From Allolobophora icterica (lineage: Eukaryota > Annelida > Clitellata > Crassiclitellata > Lumbricidae), in NCBI GenBank assembly GCA_963556255.1, contig OY744607.1, positions 49,816,346 to 49,880,345 of the forward strand: a stretch of 64,000 nt of DNA, written 5' to 3'. Of this stretch, positions 31,545 to 43,342 are shown piece by piece. Below the pieces are notes generated by a model. The model made no database searches. It worked only from the letters and a program-made list of their open reading frames with translations, and was not told the DNA's origin. The position numbers were made by a program, and so were the translations under genes. Numbering within the stretch: the stretch's first letter is position 1; every line of letters begins with the position of its first letter.

Positions 31545-32665
31545 AATTTCAATGACACGAAGACTAACGTATGAAGCAGGCAACGGCTATTCACCATCCA
31601 ACCACCGAGATCTCGTCGCTCATTGCCACATCTTTCGATATCCAGTTTCCTCCTTTCTGAAATTCTGCAACCGCTCTTTAGTCTATGCTGCTATTGCTGC
31701 AGCAGCTATTTAGAATGAACTCCTTTAGCCAGCGGTTTTCAGACTTTATTTTTATTGCAGACCTGCCAGCAGGTAAAATGTCGAATGTTAGCGACCACCA
31801 GCAAAGTTCAGATAGAAAACAATTAACAAGCGAGCGCAAAGTCCCTTTGCAATTAGCTTAGGACCGTTGGTAGACAAATTTAAAAATTAATATAACTTAG
31901 GCCGATAATTTTAAGGAGGTAATCATATCAACAGAAAGGAAAATAAAACCACTATTAGAAAGTGTTAATGTGAACTGTTGGCTTGTTTCGACAAGCAGAT
32001 ATTTACAATATTCAATAGTGACTTCAACTCAATAGCTAATCAAAGAACGATGGGCATAAACTCATAGACAACTTAATTTTTTTTCGCGTACCACTTAGCG
32101 ACTCCTGGCACACCACTAGTGGTACACGTACCCAGTGGTTAAAGTGGTTTGGGTGAGCAGTGGGAACTCCAAAGAAGAGTTTTACTGGAACGCATGCGTG
32201 AGCAGTGGGAACGCAAGCAAAGAATTTCGAGAGCAGTGGGAACGCCGTTCCCACGCGTTCCCACCCACTTTAAACCCTGCACGTACCACCGTTTGAAAAC
32301 CGCTGTCCTAGGCCCCTAAAAGATCTCTCAGCCAATTTGCTCAAACTCCTATCTCTGCTGTTAATTGCACCTCTCATCCGCTTGCACTCTCCTCTGATGC
32401 TTTCCACTGACGACTCTTCCAGCTGTTTTATATCTTGATTCTACTCCTGCGCTACCGCACGACCTCCACAATCACCGCGGGCTTACCACCGAGGCACCTT
32501 AATATTATGCTGTCTCCTCGGCTTGACATTCCCAGATTCTGACCTGGCACGTAACCGGAACGCGCAAAACCACCTGGCTATTGAAGACTTGATTGATATA
32601 GCGCCGGTGTATAAGCTGATCTACCTAAAGTGGCTTTTTGTGTGGCGCTAAGAAATTTCGGAGAT
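31545..32665 (+). pseudogene. L2-like LINE relic interrupted by a hAT insertion
   Basis: Its two parts, 31545-31733 and 32307-32665, are inverted matches to 23565-24600, including the TTTGTGTGGCGCTAAGAAATTTC 3' end. The reading frames are broken. Confidence 0.6.
31734..32306. mobile_element. hAT-like element nested in LINE relic
   Basis: The termini CAGCGGTTTTCAGAC and GTTTGAAAACCGCTG are inverted repeats. The flanks TCCTTTAG and TCCTAGGC look like a decayed 8-bp TSD. The interior carries three GAGCAGTGGGAAC motifs at about 32155-32240. Confidence 0.65.
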
Positions 32666-32914
32666 TTAAACTAGGCCTACACTACACTAAGGCCTACATT
32701 ATAACCGGGTAAAGGATCTCACCCCATGAATTCACTAAAGTATACATCAGGGTCGAGACCCAGATGGTCGCGCACTTACATGTATATTTTAATTCAAAGG
32801 CTGTGTCATGTCGGGTCTTGGCTAGCCAAACTACCCTAAACCTTAACAAGAACTATAGGCCGTCAATTGGTTACGTAAGGTCTCAGACAGAGTAAAAAGT
32901 CTTCAGAATGCTGT

Positions 32915-33090
32915 CGGTGTTACAATTTTTACCATTTGTTAGGCTAGATTCCTATTTAAAAAAAACAGCTGTGTTAATTTGTTTATGCAGACGCATTTTA
33001 GCAGCAACGTTAGGCCTATCCTCAGCGGCATTACAATGACTCAGACATTGTATTATATTGCATATTGTACTCTACTGTAAAGTAATATAT
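32915..33090 (+). repeat. Dispersed repeat, copy 2
   Basis: Matches 28555-28735 in the same orientation. Confidence 0.65.
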
Positions 33091-33688
33091 TATGATGTAT
33101 TGTATTGTATTGTTTTGCATGTATTGTTGTATTACATTGCATTGGTGCAATACATTTTTGATGCTCCATGGTTCTCTTGGTGCGGCATTTCAATCCGTAA
33201 CCATCAATTTAGGAAAGGAAATAGCGCATTTATATAGCGCCTCGATATTTCTTGGCCTGCGCCGGATGCCATCGCTCTGATTGGCCAATCGACTGAATGA
33301 ATCCAATTGGAAACGCCTGTCGCAAAGCAGGATTAGCTAATTAAACAGACCACGTGATTTCATGAATAATTAATGTGGAAATTAACGATTCATCGGTGAT
33401 CCCTCTGGCGGACGGAGGATGCAACAGGCGACGGAGGCCAACTCGTTCTTCCCCTTTGGTCGATGAAGATTCGAAAAACCGAGCTGACTCTCTGTCCAAG
33501 AACCACGGGCAAGCTGTTTACCCGTGATCGCCTCTGTCTTCGTACTGGATAACTTGATACCATGGCGGTTGAGACATGCAACGTCAGTTCGTGAGATGTG
33601 GATTGCCACTCTGAGGTAGTTGGAACTTTATTTGTAGCTCAACAGTCGTTGGCGCAATATAAAGCTAATTTGTTACATTAAATTACAG

Positions 33689-35653
33689 TCGAGAAACGTC
33701 TGGAGATAGTCGAAAAGTCACACCTGGTGTCCCTCGCACACACGTATAACCCAAAGCACAGAGACATGCGACGAACGCACATTTGGAATCCGTTCGTGGA
33801 CAGCGACGCCGGAAACGACAGCAAGAACGTGACGAAGATCAGAACAGGAAGCGGAAACGAAGCTATTGCGACGCAAAATAGTCAAAGAGGTCATAGAGAA
33901 TCGGGGAAAATGTTCGCAAAAGACGACGAAAAGGAGCTGCAAAAGATTCCATCGAACGCAGTCGTAAGACAGAAGTTTCCAGAACGCAGATCGGAAACTT
34001 GGTCGGCTGAACAAATTGGATCACTCGAAAGCGAGGTACAACAAATATGCGGAGATGGCAAGATGCCCAACAAACCGGAAGTTACATCACGACCGGAAAC
34101 GACGCAGCCTAGCCGCGGCAAATCGTCGATCTCTGGTGCAACTGCTTCCGGTTTAGCGGGGACGCTAACCGGAAGAAAGGGATGCGACAGGACTTCGAAG
34201 CGGAACAGAAAACGAGGCGAGAACTCGGGAGAAAAAGATTCGGGAAGAATACAAGGAGTAGCAGGAAGAGAAGGAGGAGGAGGAGGAGGATGTGAAGGAG
34301 GAGGGGGAATAAGAAATGGAGGAGGAGAGCGTCAGTTTAAGTGTTTGAGTTGTGGAAAGTGTTTTCGTCGTTCGTCTACGTTGAGCACCCATCTGATGAT
34401 CCATTCCGATCTCAGACCGTTCACCTGTTCCTACTGCGGAAAGGGATTCCACCAGAAGTCCGACATGAAGAAACACACCTACATTCACACAGGTAAGACT
34501 TACCTGTAAGACACCTGTCTAACCTGTAGTTACCTCTACCTTCCTTCTTCATATTATCCTGCTGCAGTGGCGTCTGGTACGGCAACAACATACTTTTGCC
34601 GTACGACTTTTTGTCTGTTAAAAGCTTACGCCCTAGACCCTTTAATTTTGCCCTACTACTTTTAAAATCGTGGCGACGCCACTGTCCTGCTGTACTAATA
34701 TATTACCTCCACTTAACATTATTTGTTTATTGTCGTTGCGCCTGCAGTTTTATAATTTAAACTGAATGTTTTTTTAATGTTTAATTATTTTATTCATTTT
34801 TCTTAATTTTTAAGTTTTGGCGCCATCTGGAATGTGCCTCCGCTTCTTGGACATCACCTCTCGTTTGTTCTTGTTTGTTGGTCTGCCTGTTTGTCTGCGT
34901 GTATCGCTTCGTATCTTTCTGCTATAGGTGAAAGAATTAGTCCTGTACTTAAATTCCCCTTACCTATTGCCGCTTCCCTTTACCAATTCTAAGCACCATC
35001 CACTATAGCCGTCTGACTGCCTGCCTGGCAGTGCCTGCTTAACCATTGTATCTTGACCTTACCTACCTATCGATTTGGTTTTGACTGAGCGCCTGTGAAT
35101 ACACTGGTTCCCGCGACTTGACTCATTTGGGCGCTGTAGAAATCTCGAAATTACGATTAAAATAGAAATAGAATAATAGAATAGAATAATTGAAATAGTA
35201 TGCTTAATTGCAGGTGAGAAGCCGTATCAATGCCAGCTGTGCGGTCGTTCTTTCAGTCAGTCCTCGAACCTCATCACCCACAGTCGAAAGCACACCACTT
35301 ACCACCCGTTCCTCGGCCACTCCTATCCATTGGTCCTCCCTCGAAAGACGGATCTTCGCCACCACCTGGACATGGTCGAACATCCCACCACCGCCTCCTC
35401 CTCCTCCTGCTCCTCCTCCTACCCCATCGCCGCCAATGTCCAGTCTCTTGACCAGCGGTCAACGGGAATGTTCATCTCGACGAAACCTGACCAGGTGTTC
35501 GGTCTGTCGCGTCCATCTTTGCCCGTACTTGGTGCCAACTTGTACATTGGTGACGTAAGATCGTTTGGCGCCAATTTACGTTTCAGTGACGTCACGTCGT
35601 TTGATTTCCTCTTTCCCCAGGTGGCGACATTGCGAAGATGCGAACTGCTTTAG
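33689..35653 (+). CDS. GFI1/senseless-like zinc-finger protein, two 3' exons; last finger decayed
   Basis: GFI1-family proteins are nuclear DNA-binding repressors or activators in sensory and haematopoietic fate. Exon A is 33689-34492 (acceptor AAATTACAG; the start of translation may lie upstream, or at ATG 33766). Exon B is 35214-35653. They join in frame at HTG|EKPY. The first exon encodes a hydrophilic Lys/Arg/Gly-rich region. Three C2H2 fingers follow: [23 protein letters not shown], then [23 protein letters not shown], then [23 protein letters not shown]. These match GFI1 fingers 3-5 as I recall them. The next segment keeps RKTDLRHH and a later His but has no cysteines, so finger 6 is lost. 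Fingers 1-2 and a SNAG motif are not seen. Confidence 0.8.
34565..34684. mobile_element. hAT-type MITE, 120 bp, exact 8-bp TSD
   Basis: The termini CAGTGGCGTC and GACGCCACTG are perfect inverted repeats, flanked by TCCTGCTG at 34557-34564 and 34685-34692. It sits in the intron of the GFI1-like gene. Confidence 0.92.
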
Positions 35654-36049
35654 ACAGAGAGAGGGAGATAGAGAGTGAGACAGAAAAAGAGACATACAGA
35701 GACAAGCAGAAAAGAGACACGGAAAGAGGAGGAAAAACAGCCAGAGCTAACATGATACCAATGATGTACTTGTGCAGTAACGTTAATTATAATTACTAAC
35801 TTCTATCTATAACGCACAAGGCATCAATCGATGGCGCACCAATTCAAACTTTAAACCCTGTGAGTTGGAAAATTAACCAACGCAACATTTGTTGATATCA
35901 AGTCTGTTATACAATGTAGGAGACCTGGGATTAAGATTACTAAGGGATATGAAGCCGATGAATATAGGATCTTTTATCTAGACTATGTGTGTGGCTCACA
36001 TCCGGGACCTTCGGTAGTCAAACATGGGTCGCTTATAGCGCTGGCTTAA
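35654..36049. other. Flank between GFI1-like gene and piggyBac
   Basis: Contains a GAGA-rich stretch (35655-35720), an AACTTCTATCTATAACGC dispersed-repeat fragment (35800) and, at 35932-35963, one arm of an inverted repeat whose partner lies beyond the piggyBac element. Confidence 0.5.
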
Positions 36050-36090
36050 CCCATTCCCGCCTGAATTGTTTTTTTGGAAAATGTGCAAAT

Positions 36091-36585
36091 TGATGGTTCT
36101 TATACTGAAACAACAATAGTGCAACAAGTATAACAGATAGGCATAACAAAGTTGATATTTTCTGAATCAGCACATTTCAGGCTATAAAATGCACATTTCA
36201 TTACTAAAAAAATTTCATTTATATAGCGGCCTTAGTAAGCCAACGTGCAACAAACTGACGGTTCTTATACTGAAACAACAATAGTGCAACAAGTATAACA
36301 GATAGGCATAACAAAGTTGATATTTTCTGTATCAGCACATTTCAGGCTATAAAATGCACATTTCATTACTAAAAAAATTTCATTTATATAGCGGCCTTAG
36401 TAAGCCAACGTGCAACAAACTGACGGTTCTTATACTGAAACAACAATAGTGCAACAAGTATAACAGATAGGCATAACAAAGTTGATATTTTCTGTATCAG
36501 CACATTTCAGGCTATAAAATGCACATTTCATTACTAAAAAAATTTCATTTATATAGTGGCCTTGGTGTGCCAGAGTTCGAAGCAT
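36091..36585. repeat. Three 165-bp direct repeats at the piggyBac 3' end
   Basis: Copies begin at about 36095, 36260 and 36425 (GGTTCTTATACTGAAAC...GCGGCCTTAGTAAGCC). The last unit runs into the transposase stop codon (36549-36551), so the repeat unit includes the final codons of the gene. Confidence 0.9.
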
Positions 36586-38912
36586 TCGCCAACGCACAGA
36601 GGCACATCACATTTCTCGCACCTCATTACTGTTCTTGTGTCTCTGCTATTCCCAGTCTGCGAGTTCTTCTGCTTTGCACAGACTCTACATCGTTTCCTGA
36701 CATGGGAGTTACTGAGAAAGTGTTTGCCAAGTAGCCTGGGAATGAGGGAGGAAGGGCGTCTACCAGGACCTGGCACAACAGCGTTGTCCGTAGGGTTTGC
36801 ACGCTGTGTGACCAGGTCTTCTGTGAGGCTGTAAGCGAGCTTCAGCCTGAACGCCTTCTGCGTGATCTTCCGGCTTTTGCCGTGCACAACATTGTGCAGC
36901 AAATAGCTGTTCAGAACTGCTATCTCGCACAGCCTCCAAAAGACCCTCTTCCACCATTTCATTCCCTTCCGGCCGATGCTGTAGTAAACCTGAAGCTGGT
37001 CATGCAGGTCTACACCACCCATGTGAGTGTTGTAGTCACAGACCAACCTTGGCTTCAGTTTTACTCCAGCATCTCCAGAGTTACTTGGCAAAGCATCAAT
37101 CTCACTGCCATGCAAACTTGACAAACAATACACATCTCGTTTGTCCTTCCAATGAACAGCGGTGATGCCATCTGAATGCAGAAACTCAGATGCACCGCTG
37201 TCCAGTTTGGAAGTTGCGAAGTCCTTGGGAAAGCCTCTCCTGTTGGACCTAACTGTTCCTGTTAGATATGTGTTATCTCTCAGGAGATCTTTCACCAACT
37301 TCGGAGATGTGTAGAAGTTGTCGGTGTACAATTTGTATCCCTTATTCAGGTACGGCTGCATCAAATCGTATACCACACGATACGCCAAACCAACCTCGGC
37401 AGTCCCAGCTTCTTTACCTGTGTAAATTTGAAAATTACACAGGTATCCATTTCTACTGTCTGCTAATGCCCACAATTTAATTCCAAACCTCTGTGGTTTG
37501 TCTGGCATGAATTGTATAAAACTGACCCGGCACCGTGTGCCGACCATCTGTTCATCAATCGAGATGTGTTCCTGCGGGATGTTGTGTGACAAAGAACTGT
37601 CAAGAACAGAATTCAGAAAAGGACGTATTTTATGGAGTTTGTCATGGTCAGGATCAGTGCGAGGTTTGGATGGTGTGCCAGAACAATGAAGGTAGCGCAG
37701 GATTTGGGTGAATCGGTCGCGGGGCATCACAGACTTATACCATCCAATTTCAAGGGCGGGTTCAGTAGACCAGTAGTCATGGATTTCAGGCAAGTTGGCA
37801 ACACCCATAGCAATGTGTAAGCCCAGAAATGCTGCCATTTCTTGCCTGGTAACTGGGACCCAAGACATGGTTGATGGCGTATCGTGTCTAGATTGCATGG
37901 CATATTTATTAGTTTCTGAAACTAATAACTCCATGACAGTGTCACCGATGTAGAGTCCAAAGAACTCGGCAGGCGTCACGCAGCGGCGTGCAGATTCTGA
38001 GGGTCCTGGTGTTCCCCAGAAAGGAATGTCCTTCTTTTGGAACGTCCTTTCCCAGGTCCACTCGTCAACAGCAGAAGCGGAAGCTGCACTCTGCTTTGTC
38101 TGTGTCCGGCTGGCAGGCTGGGCAGTTCCTCGACCTCGTCCGCGACCACGACCTCGTCCGCGACCACGACCATTCGCTTTTGTTATGTCCACTGCTGGCG
38201 GTGCAGATGGTGATGCTGACGGAGGTGTTACAGAAGATGGAGGTTGTGCAGATGCACTCTGCTTTGTCTGTGTCCGGCTGGCAGGCTGGGCAGTTCCTCG
38301 ACCTCGTCCGCGACCACGACCTCGTCCGCGACCACGACCATTCGCTTTTGTTATGTCCACTGCTGGCGGTGCAGATGGTGATGCTGACGGAGGTGTTACA
38401 GAAGATGGAGGTTGTGCAGATGATGCCTGTAAATGGAAAATTATACAAAGTCTGAATTAGATAGGAGAAATATAAAAGTGCATAATTCAACATCAATCAG
38501 CTGATCAACGGACACGCCCACTTTTCATCAGCAAATTATTTTTATTTTGTAAGTTTCCTTGTATTGAATATCAGTAACTACCAGTCACTATCAGTAGGCT
38601 TTCAATAGACATAATCACAATACTTGTACTTCACAATAATCAAGCAATTTACACACAAAAAACAAAGAAAAAGAGAAATATTTCAATGCTTACCTCTCCA
38701 ACATCCTCGTCATTTAGCAATGCCGAGTCCATCTGGCACGGTTCTAAGGTCGATTTCATGCGAAGTCGGGCTGCAGTGTGTTCCCACACCAGTTGTGCTC
38801 CTCCAACCCTCACATCGCCGATTGCTTCGTCATCCGAAGACGAAAAGTCTTCGTCCGGGTCGTCCATGACGCGCCTCAAGACCTCCGCCAACGGTATAAT
38901 TTTACGTGTCAT
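36549..38912 (-). CDS. piggyBac transposase, two exons, about 698 aa
   Basis: A DDD-type cut-and-paste transposase targeting TTAA. Exons are 38694-38912 (MTRKIIPLAEVL..., acidic SSSDDEA) and 36549-38426, phase 0. The core includes FLGLHIAMG, RDRFTQILRYLHC, HISIDEQMVGT, LYTDNFYTSPKL and YNTHMGGVDLHDQ. Likely catalytic Asp lie in SIDEQ, TDNFY and GGVD. A C-terminal Cys/His-rich domain (CRVCAKQ...CEKCDVPLCVGECF) should bind DNA ends. No frameshift or stop is seen. An Arg-Gly-rich segment is present twice as a 56-residue in-frame duplication, encoded by 168-bp copies starting near 38086 and 38254. Confidence 0.95.
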
Positions 38913-39104
38913 TTAAAAGTAATTTTTTATGCTTTAAACAATAGATTTTGCTTAAAAAAATGGCTCCGCTCATAGATAAGTATTCCGGAAGAAAGCTGCG
39001 TGCTATTTTTAGATATGACAACACTGAATTCTAAATAGTTTCTAGATGAACCAATACCTCCCAAATCCGTCCCCTAGCGGACGCTTCAGGCGGGAATGGG
39101 TTAA

Positions 39105-39471
39105 CTAAATAAAACGCTTTTATCAATGAGAAAACGTCTTGAACAAATTATAAATAGAATGTGTTCAAAGGAAAAATTTTATGATTGGAGTGATATTAAT
39201 TTGGATGAACTTCTCGGTGTCCTTAATTATAAATCGCTAAAAGAATCTAGAGCGATTCCTTGCGCTGTGTTTATTTCTGCTCTGATCCGAGTCCTAAGAA
39301 CCCGGATGACGGCCACAGACATCGCCTGCGATGAATCAGAAAAGACGAGCTCTGATTGGTTGACTCGTTGCGGCTTCATATCCCTTAGTAATCTTAATCC
39401 CAGAGGAGACCGACCGAACCGTTCGCAGAAATATACATAATTTTATGTGTATATATATTTCTTTATATATT
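39105..39471. other. Unassigned segment between piggyBac and mariner-type element
   Basis: A 104-codon open frame (39126-39440) has no recognisable motif. Bases 39376-39407 form the partner arm of the inverted repeat at 35932-35963. Confidence 0.4.
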
Positions 39472-41529
39472 TCAGAAAATTCATCAAATTCTCTAAAGAC
39501 GGTCCAAAGTTATGCACTTGTTCAAAGTTGGATAAACAAATTCGAACTTTCCAACATGTAAAAATTATTTTTTAAATTTTTTAAATTAAACTTTACAATT
39601 CGACAAAACATGAAGAAAACAACATTTAAAATTAATTTGAGTCAAATATTGTTATTCAAAGTTGATGTTCAAAATGCACGCCATTAGCTCGACTACATTA
39701 AGGCGATTTCGTCATTCATTGATTGCACTATCAACAATCCCTTGATCAAAACTATTCCTCTCCTCTACAACTCGCTGTTTGAGATGGTCAACGTCGCGTA
39801 TGCGGGTTTGATAAACATATCCTTGACGGACGCTACATGTCTTGTACTCGAGCGGATTGAGATCAGGGCTAATGGGAGAACAAAGAGTGGGTGAAATAAA
39901 ATCTGGACTTTCTCTTGAAAGCAGATCAACAGTTTCTCTGGCTCGGTGAGCTTGAGCATTGTCCTGCTGGAATGTGAAATATTCACTGGCCGACAATTCT
40001 TTAATAGCAGGCAATAAGTGCTCACCGAGTAAAACGTCACGATCAATGAAGATGACCGGTGTGCAGCCAAGACTTGGTATCCCGACTGAAACTATGACGG
40101 ATTTAGAGAAATTGGAACGCGTACGAAGCAATCGATTGTCTGCAACTTGTTTTTCTCATTGGAACTCCAACGTATACCCTATCATTTTGCAGATTTACCG
40201 GCGGAGTTACTCACTACTGTAAACAGCTTTTCTTCCGTGAACCACATGAATTGAACTAACCTCTGAGGATATTTTCGTAGAAGCTATTTGCTACGTATAG
40301 GCCCAGACGGGCAATCTTATTCGCATCGGTTAGGTCCAGGACTTGTTGCTTTTTTAAACATTTTCAGGTGCAGATCTTTGTGGATAATCCGATGTACTGA
40401 AGTTCGCGAAATACCCGTTTCTTGGAATACTTGACGAATTGTTCTGTGAGTGCCAGGTCGGTCTTCTCGGCTCAATACGAGTGTTTCGACAGAATCAACA
40501 TTTTCCATACTACGAGATATGCATGGTCTACCATCACCACACCGTTTTTCTGCTAAATCCGGAAGCATCAACTTTTGCAATCAATTCATTTCAAGGCTGC
40601 GATAGACCAGTTTCTGTTAGGAAATTCCCTCAAAAACCTTTTTGCCCCTTAATGTTTTTCTTTTCTTAAAATTGTAATCAAACTGAAATCATCTTTACTT
40701 AAAACTATTTTCTTTTATTATCGTCTGCTTAAATGGTAACGAACAGACTGAAACAGTACTTCCACTCAACGACTATATGCTTCTCATAAACTCCAAGTTC
40801 TTGCCAGAAATCCCCAGATGGTCTAAAAAATCCCAAGTAACTGAAAACTTCAGCAACCATACAGCCATTCCTCGTTGAATGGTTGTCTATGCCATACTTT
40901 TGCTTTTTTACGCGGCTCGGCGCCAGTGTCGCCAGACTCAGAGTCGGAATCAGATGATGCCATGACAAATTTCCGTTTAAAACTGCTTACATTACGACTT
41001 TTTTACGACGATTTGTGCAGATTTAATCCTTTTCCTTTAATAATATTATTACGTTAAAAAATCGGAACTTCGGAATCGGAGGTAAAATGTATGGATTACG
41101 GTATTTACGGATGAAGAATGACGTCATGTTATTCACAAGATAAGTGTAAGTAAGGTAAAGAAGTAAACGACCAGTAGCCGTAGACACATGGCCAACAAGT
41201 CACTCAACGACAAGTCAACAAGTGATTATTGTTATCATTCCCTAATAAATATTATGACTGTAGACCTTAGTAAAAAATTCCCAAATTGCTATGGAAAATC
41301 CCCAAATCCCAAGTCGATCCACCAAATCGCAAGATCTTTGGAAAAATTCCAAGGTGTGGAGGCTCTGGAAATGAACCTATTACGATGTAATAGTTTTTAG
41401 TAATTTATGCAGTTTGTAAAAAAATTATTCTTATCTTTTACATGTTGGAAAGTTAGAAATTTGTTTGTCAAACTTTGAATGTGCATAACTTTGGACCCTG
41501 TTGATGGAATTTGATGCAATTTTCAGGAA
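39472..41529 (-). mobile_element. mariner/Tc1-type element with roughly 100-bp TIRs
   Basis: Bases 39472-39570 and 41419-41529 are imperfect inverted repeats sharing GAATTTGATG, CATAACTTTGGACC, ACTTTGAA and TTACATGTTGGAAAGTT. The interior holds a frameshifted transposase (39712-40600). The segment 40690-41410 is unassigned and may be a further insertion. The TA target duplication is not clear. Confidence 0.7.
39712..40600 (-). pseudogene. mariner-type (DD37E-like) transposase pseudogene
   Basis: The HTH half (40317-40580) includes SVETLVLSREDRPGTHRTIRQ and GISRTSVHRIIHKDL. The catalytic half (39712-40131) has TPVIFIDRD, FQQDNAQAHRA and SPDLNPLEY. Thirty-seven residues separate the Asp of QQDNA from the Glu of NPLE. 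A frameshift at an A-run near 40345 and a stop near 40170 interrupt it (WFTEEKLFTVV and RWSSNEKNK are in other frames). Confidence 0.85.
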
Positions 41530-42024
41530 ACATTGATAATTTATCCCTCTTTAAATCTACAACTGTTATTGAATTTTGTTTAGAATTGAATAAGGGTATT
41601 AATTCAATTGGTACATAGTGTATAGTCGGTTAAACAGTTTTAAAAGGTGTCTGAAAGGACGATTCTGCGGTATTTTTTGTTGGATTATGACTCTTTTTCT
41701 GGGTGTTTAAAATGCCAGCTGCGCTCGATAGATCTGTATTATGTGAATGTATTATTATTTATTTATTTATTAGATAGTTATATTGAACTAATTTAAGAAT
41801 TAACCTCAAAAGTGCGGGTAGCAGGAAACGATGTCCCAATGATTTGCGAATATAATCGAGAGAAAACGTAATATGGAAAGGGAATTAAATCCAAATATAC
41901 TTGACAATAATAATATAAAATAATGTGTTATAATATATCTGTTTCTCTAAAACTAAATCTAAGAATCGTTGATGATCATGAATAGTGGGGCAGCCTGGTG
42001 CAACATATGAAAGAATTGCTCCCT

Positions 42025-42660
42025 TCATGACAGAATTGTGAAATTTTGTACATAGTATGAACATGTCCTAAGGAAATTTTTTAGCTATAGGGCCATCGCA
42101 GATTTGCCTCCTGGCCTGAATGGCAGCCATTTTCCAAAATGGCCGACCGAAAATAGAGATTTTTCAATATCTCAGCTACTAGTTCACTTAGAATCGTGAT
42201 CTTGGTGTCTAAACATACATATTTAGGGGTAAGGATTCTAATAAAACTAATTGCAATTACTTACCTACAACAGAAAAGCTAATTTTGGTAGCCATCTTGA
42301 AGTTAAGGTGACCGGAAAGGGGCAGTCCAGAGCAAAATATAAACCAATTGCTGATAGAAGCATGAAATTTGGTGTATAGTATGAACATGTCCTAAGGGAA
42401 ATTTTTGGATATAGGGCCATCGCAGATTTGCCCTTTGGTCTCAATGGCAGCCATTTTCCAAAATGGCCGACCGAAAATAGAGATTTTTCAATATCTCAGC
42501 TACCAGTTCACTTAGAATCGTGATCTTGGTGTCGAAATATACATATTTAGGGGCAAAGATTCCAATAGAACTAATTGCAATTACTTATCTAGAAGATAAA
42601 AGTTAATTGTGGTAGCCATCTTGAAGTTAAGGTGACCTTAAAATTAAATGTTCCCGTTTC
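42025..42660. repeat. 323-bp direct duplication within the left arm
   Basis: ACATGTCCTA occurs at 42061 and 42384, and the surrounding blocks (ATGGCAGCCATTTTCC...GGTAGCCATCTTGAAG) repeat with a 323-bp offset. The same pair is present inverted in the right arm (about 45475-46090), giving four copies per element. Confidence 0.85.
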
Positions 42661-43342
42661 GGATTACTTCCTCATCATGTTAACATAAAATTATGATTAT
42701 AATTTTGGTGTCACGCGTACAGTATTTTGGGCAAAGGCTGCAAGGGAATTAACCAGTTCTGAAACTTGTTTTTGTGTTCAGGTTTATGTGGAAATAAAAC
42801 AAATTATGGTATATCAGCAATTCAGCAGCTTACTAAAGTTCTTGTAAATGTACATTACACAATATTACAGCTAGTCCACATTTCGGAACCAGTGTCCAGA
42901 CAAAGTACTGCCCACAGAGTTATATAACATCATCCACGTCATTCACGGTTGCATAGGACTCTAGGTAGACAGAGACCAGTACACTGTCGAGCAGCTTTAG
43001 CACATTTGCACTGTCCCCTACAACCCTTCTCGCAGCCACATTAGAGCAGTTCACAACAGCCACGAGAAGCTTCTGCAAATGTTCCCACGTCACTTCCCAG
43101 CCTCCTTCGATCGTTTGCCGCCACCCCAAATCACTAGGACATGGTAGCCTAGGAACAGCTATGAACATCTGTGCCCAGACATGACCTGCCTAGTAGGCAG
43201 CTCTCTTGGCATGTTCCAAAAGTGCAGCTTGAGTTGGTGGAAGGCCATCCATCCTTTGGTCTGCCTTTCTGTGAGAACAGCTGTTTCCGTGCCTCATTCA
43301 CCTTCTCGCTCGCACAGCCATGGCATATTTTAACTGTATAAC

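Larger units (their letters stand above)
36050..39100 (-). mobile_element. Apparently intact piggyBac element, 3051 bp
   Basis: Perfect 16-bp TIRs (CCCATTCCCGCCTGAA at 36050-36065, its complement at 39085-39100) are flanked by TTAA at 36046-36049 and 39101-39104, the canonical piggyBac target. It encodes a full transposase on the minus strand. Three 165-bp direct repeats occupy the region inside the left TIR. Confidence 0.96.

Noticed and set aside
33382..33609. 75-aa minus-strand frame upstream of the GFI1-like gene
   Set aside because: No motif and no supporting signals; it might be a decayed repeat.
37988..38460. Long plus-strand frames
   Set aside because: Antisense shadow of the duplicated RG-rich part of the piggyBac transposase.
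39126..39440. 104-aa plus-strand frame beside piggyBac
   Set aside because: Not recognised, no splice or promoter context, and it includes one arm of an inverted repeat; left as unassigned sequence.
42920..43168. 82-aa minus-strand protein as a separate gene
   Set aside because: It is the inverted copy of the nuclease gene's 3' part carried in the left arm of the element, without the rest of the gene.
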